This document shows positions 25,096-33,730 of a stretch of 54,545 bases of DNA, in pieces (the stretch's first letter is position 1; each line of letters opens with the position of its first letter). Position numbers and translations under genes: made by a program. The stretch is from Thermoanaerobacter uzonensis DSM 18761 (GTDB lineage: Bacteria; Bacillota; Thermoanaerobacteria; Thermoanaerobacterales; Thermoanaerobacteraceae): contig NZ_FQUR01000012.1 of assembly GCF_900129115.1 (NCBI RefSeq), positions 42,724 through 97,268 on the forward strand, in the 5' to 3' direction. Under the pieces are notes generated by a model. It saw only the letters and a list, made by a program, of their open reading frames with translations, did not search any database and had not been told where the DNA came from.

Positions 25096-27158
25096 TCTAA
25101 CACCTCTTTATTTTGATTTGGTTCAATATCAGGATACTCAATTCTTTTATGAAACATACCAGTTAAAGCAGTCAAAAAAGAATTTTTTATAGTTTTAATA
25201 TCTTTTAAAGTTAAATCGCTATCTTCCAACTGACCATCATTTAATCTATCTGCCATGATTTTTTCAATCATATTCTTTATATTTTCCTCAGTAGGTTCAG
25301 GAATAGACCTCACAGCTGCTTCTACAGAATCTGCCAACATCAAAATGGCAGACTCTTTGGTAGAAGGTTTTGGACCTGGATATCTAAAAGATTCTTCTTC
25401 GCAAGATTCCTCTTCATTTTGTAAAGCCTTAGTATAAAAGTATTTCACTAAGGAAGTACCATGGTGTTCTTTTATCAAATCAATGACTTGTTGAGGAAGT
25501 TTATACTTTTTAGCTAATTCCACCCCATCTTTTACATGGGAAATTATTACTAATGTACTTAAATCAGGAGAAATTTTGTCATGCAAATTTTCTCCTGAAA
25601 GCTGGTTCTCTTTGAAAAAATAAGGTCTTTTAATTTTACCTATATCATGGTAATAAGCCCCTACTCTAACTAACAAACTGTTCGCTCCAATAGCATCAGA
25701 AGCAGCTTCTGCGAGATTTGCTACTACCATGCTGTGGTGATAAGTCCCAGGAGCATCCATTATAAGTTTTTTAAGAAGCGGATTATTTGGATTTGACAGC
25801 TCTAAAAGTTTTAAAGGAGTTAAGATATCAAAAGCTGTTTCCCAAAAAGGCAAAGTACCAATAAGCAAAATTATACTAAAAGTTCCACTGATAATTCCCC
25901 ATAAACTGCTTTTTAATACAGAAATTATATCATTGCTATTTAAAAGCCCTATTCCTACAATACTTACAAGATTTACCCCACTGACGTAAAGACCCGCTTT
26001 TACAAAATCTAAACGTTGCTTAGAATGAGAAAGTTTTACTGCACCAATCAATCCTCCCAGCAATGACATAAAAATAAATTCTTGGTTAAAACTCACCATT
26101 AAACCTACTAAAAGAGAATAAATTATGTCAATCATAATAGCAATATAAGGATCTATTAAAACAGAAATTAGCATAGGCAAAGTAGCAGAAGGAATTAAAA
26201 GAGGCTCAATCCCTTTAAAGGCAACAGCCAATAAAAGATAAAAAATACCTGTTAAACACAACAATTCAATGTAGATTTTTTTGGTAGTAATCTTTTTGTC
26301 CAATTTTATAATATAATACACTGATAAAAAGAGTGACAAGCCTAAAATCAAAAATAAGCCTATTATCATTCCATAATCAATCTTACTGCTGTTTTTTAAG
26401 AGGCCCAAAGACTTCAAAACTTCGATTTGTTGTTGTGTCACCACTTCTCCACTGACTACAATATTTTGTCCTTTTTTATACATAACCGGCTGTACTTTTT
26501 CCTCTGCTTCTTTTTTTGCAAGGTTTGTCTCATAGGCATTATATATCATATTAGGAACAACGACAGAAGATAAAATCTTAACAGCTACTGGTTTTACTTC
26601 TGCAGAAATATCCGAACTTTCTACAAGACTCTTAGCATCATTTAAAACCGTGGGCAAAGCATCTTCCGTAATCTGCCTTGCCATAATTGCTTTTTCTGTT
26701 GATAATACCACCGATTCCATGTTTATAAGGGTATTATCATCTATTTTTAAAAGCAAAGCTACTTCATTATCTCCTAAACCTATGGGACTTACAGCTTTAA
26801 AGTCTTGCAATTTCTTTTCTTCTGCTTCTGAGGATTTGCGTACCTCTCTTAATTTATTAAAAAAATCAACTAGCTTAAGATAAGATTCTTTTGCAATATT
26901 TTCATTATAATCATATTTAGGATTAACCGCATTTACTGCTTCTTGTATCTTCTTTTGAGTAGCTATTGTGTCCACTACGTCTTTAGGTGCCTTTATATCT
27001 TGCGTAGCTACATCCCCTACCTTAAGGTCAAATTTGGGAGGCGTTACACTAGTATAAACTAAGGCATAGGAAGAAATAAAATAAAAAACAACAAAAAAAA
27101 TGATTATCAATTGCTCATTTTTAATTATATTTTTTATATGTTTGTCCAGTTTTTTCAT
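25092..27158 (-). CDS. pgpH: 7TM-HD membrane phosphohydrolase, c-di-AMP phosphodiesterase PgpH type
   Basis: 688 residues: N-terminal membrane anchor and a large extracytoplasmic domain (about 40-270, 7TMR-HDED), seven membrane helices (about 275-440), and a cytoplasmic HD domain with HHSMVVANLAEAA (about 472) and YHDIGKIKRPYFF (about 500). Characterised relatives (Listeria PgpH) hydrolyse cyclic di-AMP to pApA, linking cell-wall and potassium homeostasis to an external signal. It lies four bases from phoH and overlaps ybeY. Confidence 0.94.
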   Translation of the reverse strand: MKKLDKHIKNIIKNEQLIIIFFVVFYFISSYALVYTSVTPPKFDLKVGDVATQDIKAPKDVVDTIATQKKIQEAVNAVNPKYDYNENIAKESYLKLVDFFNKLREVRKSSEAEEKKLQDFKAVSPIGLGDNEVALLLKIDDNTLINMESVVLSTEKAIMARQITEDALPTVLNDAKSLVESSDISAEVKPVAVKILSSVVVPNMIYNAYETNLAKKEAEEKVQPVMYKKGQNIVVSGEVVTQQQIEVLKSLGLLKNSSKIDYGMIIGLFLILGLSLFLSVYYIIKLDKKITTKKIYIELLCLTGIFYLLLAVAFKGIEPLLIPSATLPMLISVLIDPYIAIMIDIIYSLLVGLMVSFNQEFIFMSLLGGLIGAVKLSHSKQRLDFVKAGLYVSGVNLVSIVGIGLLNSNDIISVLKSSLWGIISGTFSIILLIGTLPFWETAFDILTPLKLLELSNPNNPLLKKLIMDAPGTYHHSMVVANLAEAASDAIGANSLLVRVGAYYHDIGKIKRPYFFKENQLSGENLHDKISPDLSTLVIISHVKDGVELAKKYKLPQQVIDLIKEHHGTSLVKYFYTKALQNEEESCEEESFRYPGPKPSTKESAILMLADSVEAAVRSIPEPTEENIKNMIEKIMADRLNDGQLEDSDLTLKDIKTIKNSFLTALTGMFHKRIEYPDIEPNQNKEVLE

Positions 27159-27161
27159 GGA

Positions 27162-28157
27162 TTATTCCCCTCGCTCTGGGATTTCTGATTTATTTTCCTC
27201 CATGTTTTTCTCATAAATTTCATAAGCTTTTACAATTTTAGCTACAAGAGGATGCCTTATCACATCTTCTTCAGAAAGCATTACAAACTCTATACCTTCT
27301 ATTCCCTTTAATATCTCCATAACCTCTTTTAGCCCGGATTTTTTACCTCTTGGCAAATCTATTTGAGTAACGTCACCAGTTATAACTGCTTTAGAACCAA
27401 AACCTATACGGGTTAAAAACATTTTCATCTGCTCAGGAGTGGTGTTTTGAGCTTCATCCAGTATTATAAAAGAATCGTCTAAAGTTCTACCTCTCATATA
27501 AGCTAGTGGTGCTACCTCAATTAAGCCTTTCTCCATGTATTTTTGGAAAACTTCTGCTCCTAAAATGTCGTAAAGTGCATCGTATAAAGGTCTTAAATAA
27601 GGATCAACTTTTTCTTGCAAATCTCCTGGCAGAAAACCTAACTTTTCTCCTGCTTCAACAGCCGGCCTTGTTAAAATTATACGACCTACTTCTCTATTTT
27701 TCATCGCAGTAATAGCCATTGCCATAGCCAAATAGGTCTTGCCCGTACCGGCTGGTCCTATTCCAAATACAATCTGATTTTTCCTTATAGCTTCTACATA
27801 TCGCATCTGTCCATAAGTTTTACACCTTATCTGTTTGCCTCTTGCTGTTATACAAATAATATCAGACATTAAAGTCTTTAGTTTTTCTTCTTCTCCTGCC
27901 TCAATCATATTCATAGTATACAAAACATTTTGAGTAGTAATTACATCTCCCTTTTCAATCATTCCCATCAACTTGTTAAAAAGTTTATTAGCAGACTCCA
28001 CGTTTTTTTCTTCCCCCGTTATTTTAATAATTCCTCCTCTTAACACTATCTTGACATCTAATCCTTCTTCTATTAGCTTAATATTTTCATCAAAGTTGCC
28101 AAACAAATTGGCAGCTTGCTCCATATCCTCAATATTAATAGCTAACTCCTTAATCAA
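27162..28157 (-). CDS. phoH: PhoH-family ATPase
   Basis: 331 residues with an N-terminal KH-like region (about 1-80), Walker A GPAGTGKTYLAMA (about 132), Walker B SFIILDEAQNTTPEQMK (about 229) and sensor region ITGDVTQIDLPRG. It is the PhoH/YbeZ type linked genetically with YbeY in RNA metabolism, a role supported by their proximity here. It overlaps the yqfD stop by four bases. Confidence 0.96.
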   Translation of the reverse strand: MIKELAINIEDMEQAANLFGNFDENIKLIEEGLDVKIVLRGGIIKITGEEKNVESANKLFNKLMGMIEKGDVITTQNVLYTMNMIEAGEEEKLKTLMSDIICITARGKQIRCKTYGQMRYVEAIRKNQIVFGIGPAGTGKTYLAMAMAITAMKNREVGRIILTRPAVEAGEKLGFLPGDLQEKVDPYLRPLYDALYDILGAEVFQKYMEKGLIEVAPLAYMRGRTLDDSFIILDEAQNTTPEQMKMFLTRIGFGSKAVITGDVTQIDLPRGKKSGLKEVMEILKGIEGIEFVMLSEEDVIRHPLVAKIVKAYEIYEKNMEENKSEIPERGE

Positions 28158-29347
28158 TGTTCCCCTCCTGTATAAGAAATTTTTTCTTTCATTCCTATTT
28201 CCTCTAAAACCTCTGCAGTAATATTGGCTCTTAATATTTTATCTTGTATAATCACATAACTTTCTTTTTTATTTACTATCTTACTTTGAGAGCCTAAAAC
28301 CTTCTCCAACTCCTTTAGTGCTTTTTCAAAAGCAATATTTTTTGCTTCCTCTTTAGATAAAACAATAGTTTTAGGTTTGGTTTCGTAATATACTTCTTTT
28401 ATTATTTTAACTGGAAAATCCTTTGATATTATCTCTTTTTCTTCTTTTTCAAAATTCTTAAAGTCTACTTTTTTAGGGGATATAGTTATAGTATTATTGC
28501 CAAATATTATTTTTGTAACGGTTATTTTGTTGTTTGTCCTTTCAAAGACTTCTTTTTTTAGCTCTGCATCAGCATAAACTTCATACCATGTCCTAGCAAT
28601 AATTTGACCATCAGCATGTACAAATCTTGTCTCTAGTCCTGGCTTTTCAATTATCCCTGTAACAATTATATCTCCCGCTTTTACTGTATCTCCAACTTTT
28701 TTTACGGCTTCCCCTTCTAAAACCGTCATCTTATAAATTATTCCGTCTTTTTTAGCTATTATATTGCATGGTTCATCTTTTGACAATACCTCTTGAGGTT
28801 TTGTTTTACCTACAACTTTTACAAAAGCATTAGTCCCTTTTATGTTTATTCCTATCCATGATATTTCATTATTGTGTAATAAAAATTCTGTCTCTATTTT
28901 ATTAACATCTATAGTAAACTTAGAAACTCCTGGCTTTAATCCTAAGTGTGAAAGCTTTTCTAAAACTACTTTTTCATTTACATTGTTGACGGTTTCTACA
29001 TTAATTTCCCATATAAAAGTAGAAAATGCATAAATCAATATAAGAGAAATTGCTGCCCCTAAAACCAATGCTTTTCTTCTTTTTAACCGAGAAATTACAA
29101 AAGGCAATCCTCTTTTAGAAATCACTGAAACACGACAATTAGTTCTTTTTGCCAAAAATACTATTTCTTTGAAACCCTTTATACTTACTTTTGCGACTAT
29201 AGTAGTATAATTCCTACGCTCAATATCCCAAATATAGACATTATTTACCATAATAAGATTTAAAAATTTTTCAATTGACAAACCTTCAATCTTAATAATA
29301 ACATATCCTTTTAAAAAATTCCATAATTTTATTGCAACCAAAAACAT
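28154..29347 (-). CDS. yqfD: Sporulation protein YqfD
   Basis: 397 residues: a conserved N-terminal domain (FLKGYVIIKIEGLSIEKFL), one transmembrane helix near 95-115 (GAAISLILIYAFSTFIW), then an extracytoplasmic part with FtsQ/POTRA-like and repeat regions. YqfD is a sigma-E-dependent sporulation protein of unknown mechanism. The ATG at 29347 directly follows GGAGGA; a TTG two codons later (29341) has better spacing, so the true start may be six bases inside. It overlaps phoH and follows yqfC by five bases. Confidence 0.93.
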   Translation of the reverse strand: MFLVAIKLWNFLKGYVIIKIEGLSIEKFLNLIMVNNVYIWDIERRNYTTIVAKVSIKGFKEIVFLAKRTNCRVSVISKRGLPFVISRLKRRKALVLGAAISLILIYAFSTFIWEINVETVNNVNEKVVLEKLSHLGLKPGVSKFTIDVNKIETEFLLHNNEISWIGINIKGTNAFVKVVGKTKPQEVLSKDEPCNIIAKKDGIIYKMTVLEGEAVKKVGDTVKAGDIIVTGIIEKPGLETRFVHADGQIIARTWYEVYADAELKKEVFERTNNKITVTKIIFGNNTITISPKKVDFKNFEKEEKEIISKDFPVKIIKEVYYETKPKTIVLSKEEAKNIAFEKALKELEKVLGSQSKIVNKKESYVIIQDKILRANITAEVLEEIGMKEKISYTGGEH

Positions 29348-29352
29348 TCCTC

Positions 29353-29622
29353 CTATACCATCATTTCTATATTCATTATTTCACCGCTAATCGTTATAAT
29401 CTCTGTCATTATAGAATTCACAATCATATTTTTACCTAATATTCTAACAACACCTATTGTTGTATTTATCCTAATCCTTTCAGGAATATACTCAATAATT
29501 CCCTTGTGGTTTTCAATAGTAACATGGGTTTTCCCTATCAAAGTTATTTTAGGGAGATTAAGCAATACCTCTTTTGGAAAATCTATTGCATTTACAAGTT
29601 CGTTTTTTATCTCATCTTTCAT
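29353..29622 (-). CDS. yqfC: Sporulation protein YqfC
   Basis: 89 residues resembling YabP/YqfC, a small beta-rich protein made under sigma-E and required for normal sporulation in Bacillus. The ITLIGKTHVTIENHKGIIEY and RINTTIGVVRILGKN segments are typical. ATG follows GGGAGGTTACAGT. First gene of the long yqfC-to-recO operon; no clean sigma-A promoter was recognised upstream. Confidence 0.92.
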   Translation of the reverse strand: MKDEIKNELVNAIDFPKEVLLNLPKITLIGKTHVTIENHKGIIEYIPERIRINTTIGVVRILGKNMIVNSIMTEIITISGEIMNIEMMV

Positions 29623-29702
29623 ACTGTAACCTCCCTTCTCTTAAAATTTTATGAGGAAAAAATTAAAAAAATTCTCTTGCTTTTTTATAGGCAATAGACC
29701 TT

Positions 29703-29731
29703 TTGAGTAATTAGAAAATATGTATTATAAT
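29703..29731 (+). promoter_or_regulatory. Sigma-A promoter of the asparaginase gene
   Basis: TTGAGT (29703-29708), 17-base spacer, TATAAT (29726-29731). Transcription would start near 29738, which excludes the ATG at 29730 as start codon. Confidence 0.75.
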
Positions 29732-29789
29732 GAAAGTAACAGAATTGAATATTTCTATTACTGTAAATTATTTTTTGGGGGGATTTGCC

Positions 29790-30773
29790 TTGGAGAAAAT
29801 AGTAATAATTTTTACTGGTGGAACTATATCCATGAAAAATGACCCGAATTTAAATGCTGCTATACCCTCTTTATCAGGAAATGAGATACTAAAAATGGTT
29901 CCCAACATAAAAGAAAATTCCCAAATTGAAATAATTCAATTTGGGAATTTTCCAAGTCCTCACTTAACTCCCGAGCTATTAGTAAATTTGAAACTAGAAG
30001 TAGAAAACGTAATCAAAAAACAACAAGTAAAAGGAGTCGTCATTACTCACGGTACAGACACCATAGAAGAAACAGCATATTTTTTAGACTTAACTATAAA
30101 TTCCGAAAAGCCAATAGTCTTGACTGGAACCATGAAAAATTCTTCTGAAATTGGATACGACGGTCCCAGCAACTTAATTGCTTCTGTAATTACTGCTTCC
30201 TCAGAAAAAGCCAAAAACAAAGGAGTATTAGTAGTTTTCAATAACGAAATACATGCTGCACGAGATGTCACAAAAACTCATACTTCAAGTATTGACACCT
30301 TTAAAAGCCTTGAAACAGGTCCAATAGGTGTTGTAGATAATAACAGAGCATATTTTTATAGGAACATTGAAACAAGAGATTATATACCAGTAGACCATTT
30401 AGAGCCAAGAGTAAGTCTATTAAAAGTCGCCTTTGGTATGGATGATAAAATTATCAGATTCCTTGTTAACAGCGGAGAAAAAGGAATAATAATAGAAGGA
30501 ACAGGAAGAGGAAATGTACCTCCAAAATTGGCTGAGGGTATAGAATATGCTATATCAAAGGGGGTAATTGTAGTGTTAGTTTCAAGATGTCCTATGGGAA
30601 GAGTTGATGCCTCTTACGGTTATAAAGGTGGCGGAAAACATCTTAAATCCTTAGGGGTAATCTTTGGAGACAATCTCTCAGGACAAAAAGCTCGTATAAA
30701 GCTCATGGCAGCTCTTGCTTATTCTAATAATTACAATGAAATCAAAAAAATGTTTGAAGAAGAAAGGACTTGA
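29790..30773 (+). CDS. ansA: L-asparaginase
   Basis: Hydrolyses asparagine to aspartate and ammonia. From the chosen start the protein has 327 residues, with the first catalytic Thr in FTGGTIS (residue 12) and the second in THGTDTIEETA (about 87, with the catalytic Asp), followed by LTGTMKNSSEIGYDGPSNL. No signal peptide, so cytoplasmic. The start is TTG 29790, preceded by GGGGGGATTTGCC; an earlier in-frame ATG lies inside the promoter -10 box. The stop codon is within the left copy of the duplicated terminator next to repeat copy 3. Confidence 0.93.
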   Translation: MEKIVIIFTGGTISMKNDPNLNAAIPSLSGNEILKMVPNIKENSQIEIIQFGNFPSPHLTPELLVNLKLEVENVIKKQQVKGVVITHGTDTIEETAYFLDLTINSEKPIVLTGTMKNSSEIGYDGPSNLIASVITASSEKAKNKGVLVVFNNEIHAARDVTKTHTSSIDTFKSLETGPIGVVDNNRAYFYRNIETRDYIPVDHLEPRVSLLKVAFGMDDKIIRFLVNSGEKGIIIEGTGRGNVPPKLAEGIEYAISKGVIVVLVSRCPMGRVDASYGYKGGGKHLKSLGVIFGDNLSGQKARIKLMAALAYSNNYNEIKKMFEEERT

Positions 30774-30794
30774 TACCTAATGGCATCAAGTCCT
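30765..30794 (+). terminator. Left copy of duplicated terminator hairpin (ansA), flanking repeat copy 3
   Basis: AGGACTTGAT and ATCAAGTCCT form a perfect 10-bp stem with a 10-base loop. The asparaginase stop codon is inside the first arm. The same 30 bases recur at 31062-31091 with one loop substitution. Confidence 0.8.
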
Positions 30795-31061
30795 CAGTTT
30801 GTTGACAAAGTTAAAAAAATATTCAAAGGAGATATTTTGCATCGTCGCTCCGATGTTCCAAAGCGACAAAACTAAAGCTCGACCTTCGCGCTCCGGCAGG
30901 GTACCGGGCACAATCGGCCTCCTTGCCTTAAGGTGCCCGCCTTCGCCATCCATGGCTTCGGCCCTGCCTCCACCCTCGGTCTTGCTAAGTTTTGTTGCCG
31001 CTTTGTCACAAGTCGCTTCTTATGCAAAATATCTCCTTTACGAAAGTTTGTCTACAGTCTG
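30795..31061. repeat. Structured intergenic repeat, copy 3 (complete, 267 bp)
   Basis: A non-coding element with the same ends as copy 2 (CAGTTTGTTGACAAAG ... GTTTGTCTACAGTCTG). AAAGGAGATATTTTGCAT (30825-30842) is perfectly complementary to 31022-31039; GGCAGGG (30895-30901) to CCCTGCC (30962-30968); GGGCAC (30906-30911) to GTGCCC (30933-30938). A middle stem pairs GACAAAACTAAAGC with GCTAAGTTTTGTTGC. GC content is visibly above the surroundings. It fills the gap between convergent ansA and yqeY; I saw no ORF or promoter of note in it. Confidence 0.92.
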
Positions 31062-31093
31062 AGGACTTGATACCTAACGGCATCAAGTCCTTT
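31062..31093. terminator. Right copy of duplicated terminator hairpin, flanking repeat copy 3
   Basis: Same perfect 10-bp stem AGGACTTGAT/ATCAAGTCCT as at 30765-30794, followed by TTTG. It lies directly after the yqeY stop (minus strand), so it can end both convergent genes. Confidence 0.8.
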
Positions 31094-31095
31094 GT

Positions 31096-31539
31096 TTACT
31101 GTAAATACTTATTTACTATGTCTTTAACAAGGTTCCCATCTGCTCTCCCTTTTACTATTGGCATTACCTTTCCCATTACTTTTCCTATATCGCTTTTAGT
31201 TTTAGCACCAGTTTCTTCGATAGCTTTTTTTACTATTTCCTCTATTTCCTCTTCGGATAGCTGCTTCGGTAAATAAGAAAGCATAATCTCAATTTCTTTT
31301 CTAGCTTTATCCACTAAGTCTTGCCTTCCACTTTTTTCGTAATCCGGCAACACTTCTTTTCTTTGCTTTATTTCTTTAGAAATTACATTAATGACCCCTT
31401 CATCGTCTAATTCTTTTTGAGTATCTTTTTCAACTTGGAGAATAGCTGCTCTTACCATACTTAAAATATTCTTTTTAAAATTATCTTTGTTTTTCATGGC
31501 TTCTACCATATCTTTGTATATTCGCTCTTTTAGGGTCAT
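31096..31539 (-). CDS. yqeY: GatB/YqeY domain protein
   Basis: 147 residues forming the helical YqeY fold, related to the tail domain of GatB and suggested to bind tRNA. TLKERIYKDMVEAMKNKDNFKKNILSMVR, YEKSGRQDLVDKARKEIEIML and KSDIGKVMGKVMPIVKGRAD are the usual blocks. ATG 31539 is used; an earlier GTG is only two bases from AAAGGA. It lies directly after rpsU, a widespread arrangement. Confidence 0.95.
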   Translation of the reverse strand: MTLKERIYKDMVEAMKNKDNFKKNILSMVRAAILQVEKDTQKELDDEGVINVISKEIKQRKEVLPDYEKSGRQDLVDKARKEIEIMLSYLPKQLSEEEIEEIVKKAIEETGAKTKSDIGKVMGKVMPIVKGRADGNLVKDIVNKYLQ

Positions 31540-31553
31540 GGCAAGCACTTCCT

Positions 31554-31739
31554 TTATTTATTATATTTATATTTTCTTTTTCTTGCTGCTTCGGATTTTT
31601 TCTTACGTTTTACACTGGGACTTTCATAATGCTCTCTTTTGCGAACCTCTGATAAAACGCCTGCTTTAGAACATTGGCGCCTAAACCTTCTCAGAGCATT
31701 GTCCAATGATTCATTTTCGCCGACTCTTACTTCAGCCAC
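31554..31739 (-). CDS. rpsU: 30S ribosomal protein S21
   Basis: 61 residues, highly basic, with the S21 pattern [18 protein letters not shown] and the C-terminal [15 protein letters not shown]. Start GTG after GGAGGGAGAGTA. It has its own consensus promoter at 31819-31847 and is followed by yqeY with a 14-bp gap. Confidence 0.98.
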   Translation of the reverse strand: MAEVRVGENESLDNALRRFRRQCSKAGVLSEVRKREHYESPSVKRKKKSEAARKRKYKYNK

Positions 31740-31818
31740 TACTCTCCCTCCCTCCAGATAAACTGCTCAAGCTAAGCTGCGTATTCTGCTGTGATGTCTT
31801 GCTGAAAATTCTCATTTT

Positions 31819-31847
31819 ATTATACTCCTAAAGCCATAATGTGTCAA
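31819..31847 (-). promoter_or_regulatory. Sigma-A promoter of rpsU-yqeY
   Basis: Minus strand TTGACA (31842-31847), 17-base spacer, TATAAT (31819-31824), perfect consensus. The leader is about 70 bases and shows no strong hairpin. The -35 box abuts the hinT end. Confidence 0.88.
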
Positions 31848-31850
31848 TGA

Positions 31851-32195
31851 TTAACCTGGTGGCCAAGTCATAAATCTACCGCCTAAAAGATGAAAATGTA
31901 TGTGATATACCGTTTGTCCCCCGTCATTTCCACAGTTTGATACAATTCTATAACCTTTTTCGTCAATTCCCTCTTTTTTTGCTAATTCTTTTGCCACCAT
32001 ATAAGCATGAGATATTAAATGTTTGTTATCCTCATTTAAATCTAACAATGTCGGTATATGTTCTTTTGGCACAATGAGGATATGTACAGGTGCTTGTGGG
32101 TTAATATCCCGAAATGCTACGACTAAATCATCTTCATATACTATATTGGAAGGTATCTCTTTATTTATAATTTTACAAAAAATGCAATCTGACAT
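31851..32195 (-). CDS. hinT: HIT-family nucleotide hydrolase (HinT)
   Basis: 114 residues, purine nucleoside phosphoramidase type. The histidine triad is in GGQTVYHIHFHLLGG near the C-terminus, and the N-terminus CIFCKIINKEIPSNIVYEDD is typical, including Cys residues that may bind zinc. ATG follows AGGAGGTGAAAGG. It lies 36 bases downstream of mtaB in the same direction. Confidence 0.96.
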   Translation of the reverse strand: MSDCIFCKIINKEIPSNIVYEDDLVVAFRDINPQAPVHILIVPKEHIPTLLDLNEDNKHLISHAYMVAKELAKKEGIDEKGYRIVSNCGNDGGQTVYHIHFHLLGGRFMTWPPG

Positions 32196-32231
32196 CCTTT
32201 CACCTCCTCTTTTTATATTCTACACATCTGG

Positions 32232-33599
32232 TTAAATTCCTTCAATTTCTCCAATTAAGAAATTATCTTTTATTTCTTTTATTTTCACTGGGAAAATCTC
32301 ATTTCTAAGTAACTTTCTATCTCCTTTAACAGCTACACTTAAATAATTATCAGTCAAGCCTTCCACATAACCCTCCATATTCTTTACCGGTTGTTCAAAG
32401 AGGACTTCCAAAGTCTTTCCTATAAAACTCTCCATGAATTTGCGTTCACACCTATTAGACAATTCTATGAGTTTTTTACTCCTATATTCTTTTACATGAT
32501 TTGCAACTTGATTTGGAAAGTTGTAGGCTCTTGTACCTTTTCTCCTTGAATATTTAAAAACATGCATTTTGCTAAAACAAATCTCTTCCACAAATTTGTA
32601 AGTCTTGAGAAACTCCTCTTCCGTTTCACCAGGAAATCCCACCATAACATCTGTAGTTATCGCCACATCATTGATGTATTCTCTTAACCTATCAATTACA
32701 CTTTTGTACTCCTTTGTAGTATATCTTCTTCCCATTCTTTTTAAGGTTTCATCACATCCACTTTGAAGGGATACATGATAATGCCTGCACATCTTAGGCA
32801 AGTTAGCTATTTCCTTCACAAACTCTTCAGTTAAAAAAGTAGGCTCAATAGAACTAAGTCTTATCCTTTTTATGCCATCTATTTCATGAATCATCTTTAT
32901 AATGTCCAAAAGCCCAATATTTTTTAAATCTTTGCCATAGGAAGCTATGTGTATACCTGTGAGGACAATTTCTTTATACCCTGAATCAGCAAACCTTTTT
33001 ACTTCATCTATTACTTTTTTGGGGTCTCTACTTCTCACCGGTCCACGGGCGTAAGGGATTATGCAGTAAGTACAGTATTGATTGCAGCCGTCTTGAATCT
33101 TTATATATGCCCTTGTCCTTTCTGTATAAGCTGTTACTCCAAATTCCTCATATTTTTTTTGAGTCATTATATTATTTACCACACTTAACTTTTCATTTTT
33201 TCGCGTAAATTCCTCTACTAATTCCACTATTTTGTCTTTATTTTTCGTACCAATCGCTATGTCCACTTCCGGAAGAGAAAAAGCTTCCTCTGTACTTACT
33301 TGCACATAGCAACCAGCAGCTACTACCACCGCATCAGGATTTTCTTTCTTAGCTTTGCGTATTTCCTGCCTTGACTTCATATCACTTCTATTTGTTACAG
33401 TACAGGTATTTATTACGTAAACATCCGCTTTTTCATTAAAATCAACTACTTCATAACCAGCTTTTTTAAAAAGCTCAGCCATGACTTCTGCCTCATATTG
33501 ATTTACCTTACACCCCAAAGTATAAAAAGCAGCAGTTTTTTTATGACCATATCTTTCATAAAATTCCTCATTACTAAGAGTTAAATCTACTTTTGCCAC
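32232..33599 (-). CDS. mtaB: tRNA t6A37 methylthiotransferase MtaB
   Basis: Converts N6-threonylcarbamoyladenosine 37 to the 2-methylthio form in ANN-decoding tRNAs. It shows the N-terminal UPF0004 domain (YTLGCKVNQYEAEVM), radical SAM motif CNQYCTYC with the adjacent IIPYARGPVRSR, and a C-terminal TRAM domain. LGCKVNQ and the overall order place it with MtaB rather than MiaB. An ATG at 33635 lacks a binding site; GTG 33599 follows TAGGAGGAGC at slightly long spacing and gives about 455 residues. It starts after the rsmE terminator, so it belongs to a separate transcript with hinT. Confidence 0.94.
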   Translation of the reverse strand: MAKVDLTLSNEEFYERYGHKKTAAFYTLGCKVNQYEAEVMAELFKKAGYEVVDFNEKADVYVINTCTVTNRSDMKSRQEIRKAKKENPDAVVVAAGCYVQVSTEEAFSLPEVDIAIGTKNKDKIVELVEEFTRKNEKLSVVNNIMTQKKYEEFGVTAYTERTRAYIKIQDGCNQYCTYCIIPYARGPVRSRDPKKVIDEVKRFADSGYKEIVLTGIHIASYGKDLKNIGLLDIIKMIHEIDGIKRIRLSSIEPTFLTEEFVKEIANLPKMCRHYHVSLQSGCDETLKRMGRRYTTKEYKSVIDRLREYINDVAITTDVMVGFPGETEEEFLKTYKFVEEICFSKMHVFKYSRRKGTRAYNFPNQVANHVKEYRSKKLIELSNRCERKFMESFIGKTLEVLFEQPVKNMEGYVEGLTDNYLSVAVKGDRKLLRNEIFPVKIKEIKDNFLIGEIEGI

Positions 33600-33670
33600 T
33601 TTAAAAATGCTCCTCCTATTAAATCTCTTTTTCATATTATATCACATATTATAACATGCTATTGTACACC

Positions 33671-33697
33671 AAAAAAAACAGGCCCCGAAGGGCACTA
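33671..33697 (-). terminator. Terminator of the hrcA-to-rsmE operon
   Basis: On the minus strand GTGCCC-TTCG-GGGCC forms a short GC stem with a stable TTCG loop, followed by GTTTTTTTT. It lies between rsmE and mtaB. Confidence 0.85.
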
Positions 33698-33730
33698 AAA
33701 ATATCTTTTTGTTCTTTGTTTATTAATAAT

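Noticed and set aside
30795-31061. The repeat as a group II (class C) intron
   Set aside because: Group IIC introns do insert after terminators, but this element is far too short, lacks GUGYG...AY ends and domain V, and is flanked by duplications that introns do not make.
30799-31276. Open frames through the repeat at 30795-31061 and across yqeY
   Set aside because: They lack ribosome binding sites, run through inverted-repeat arms and overlap yqeY on the other strand; the repeat is better explained as non-coding.
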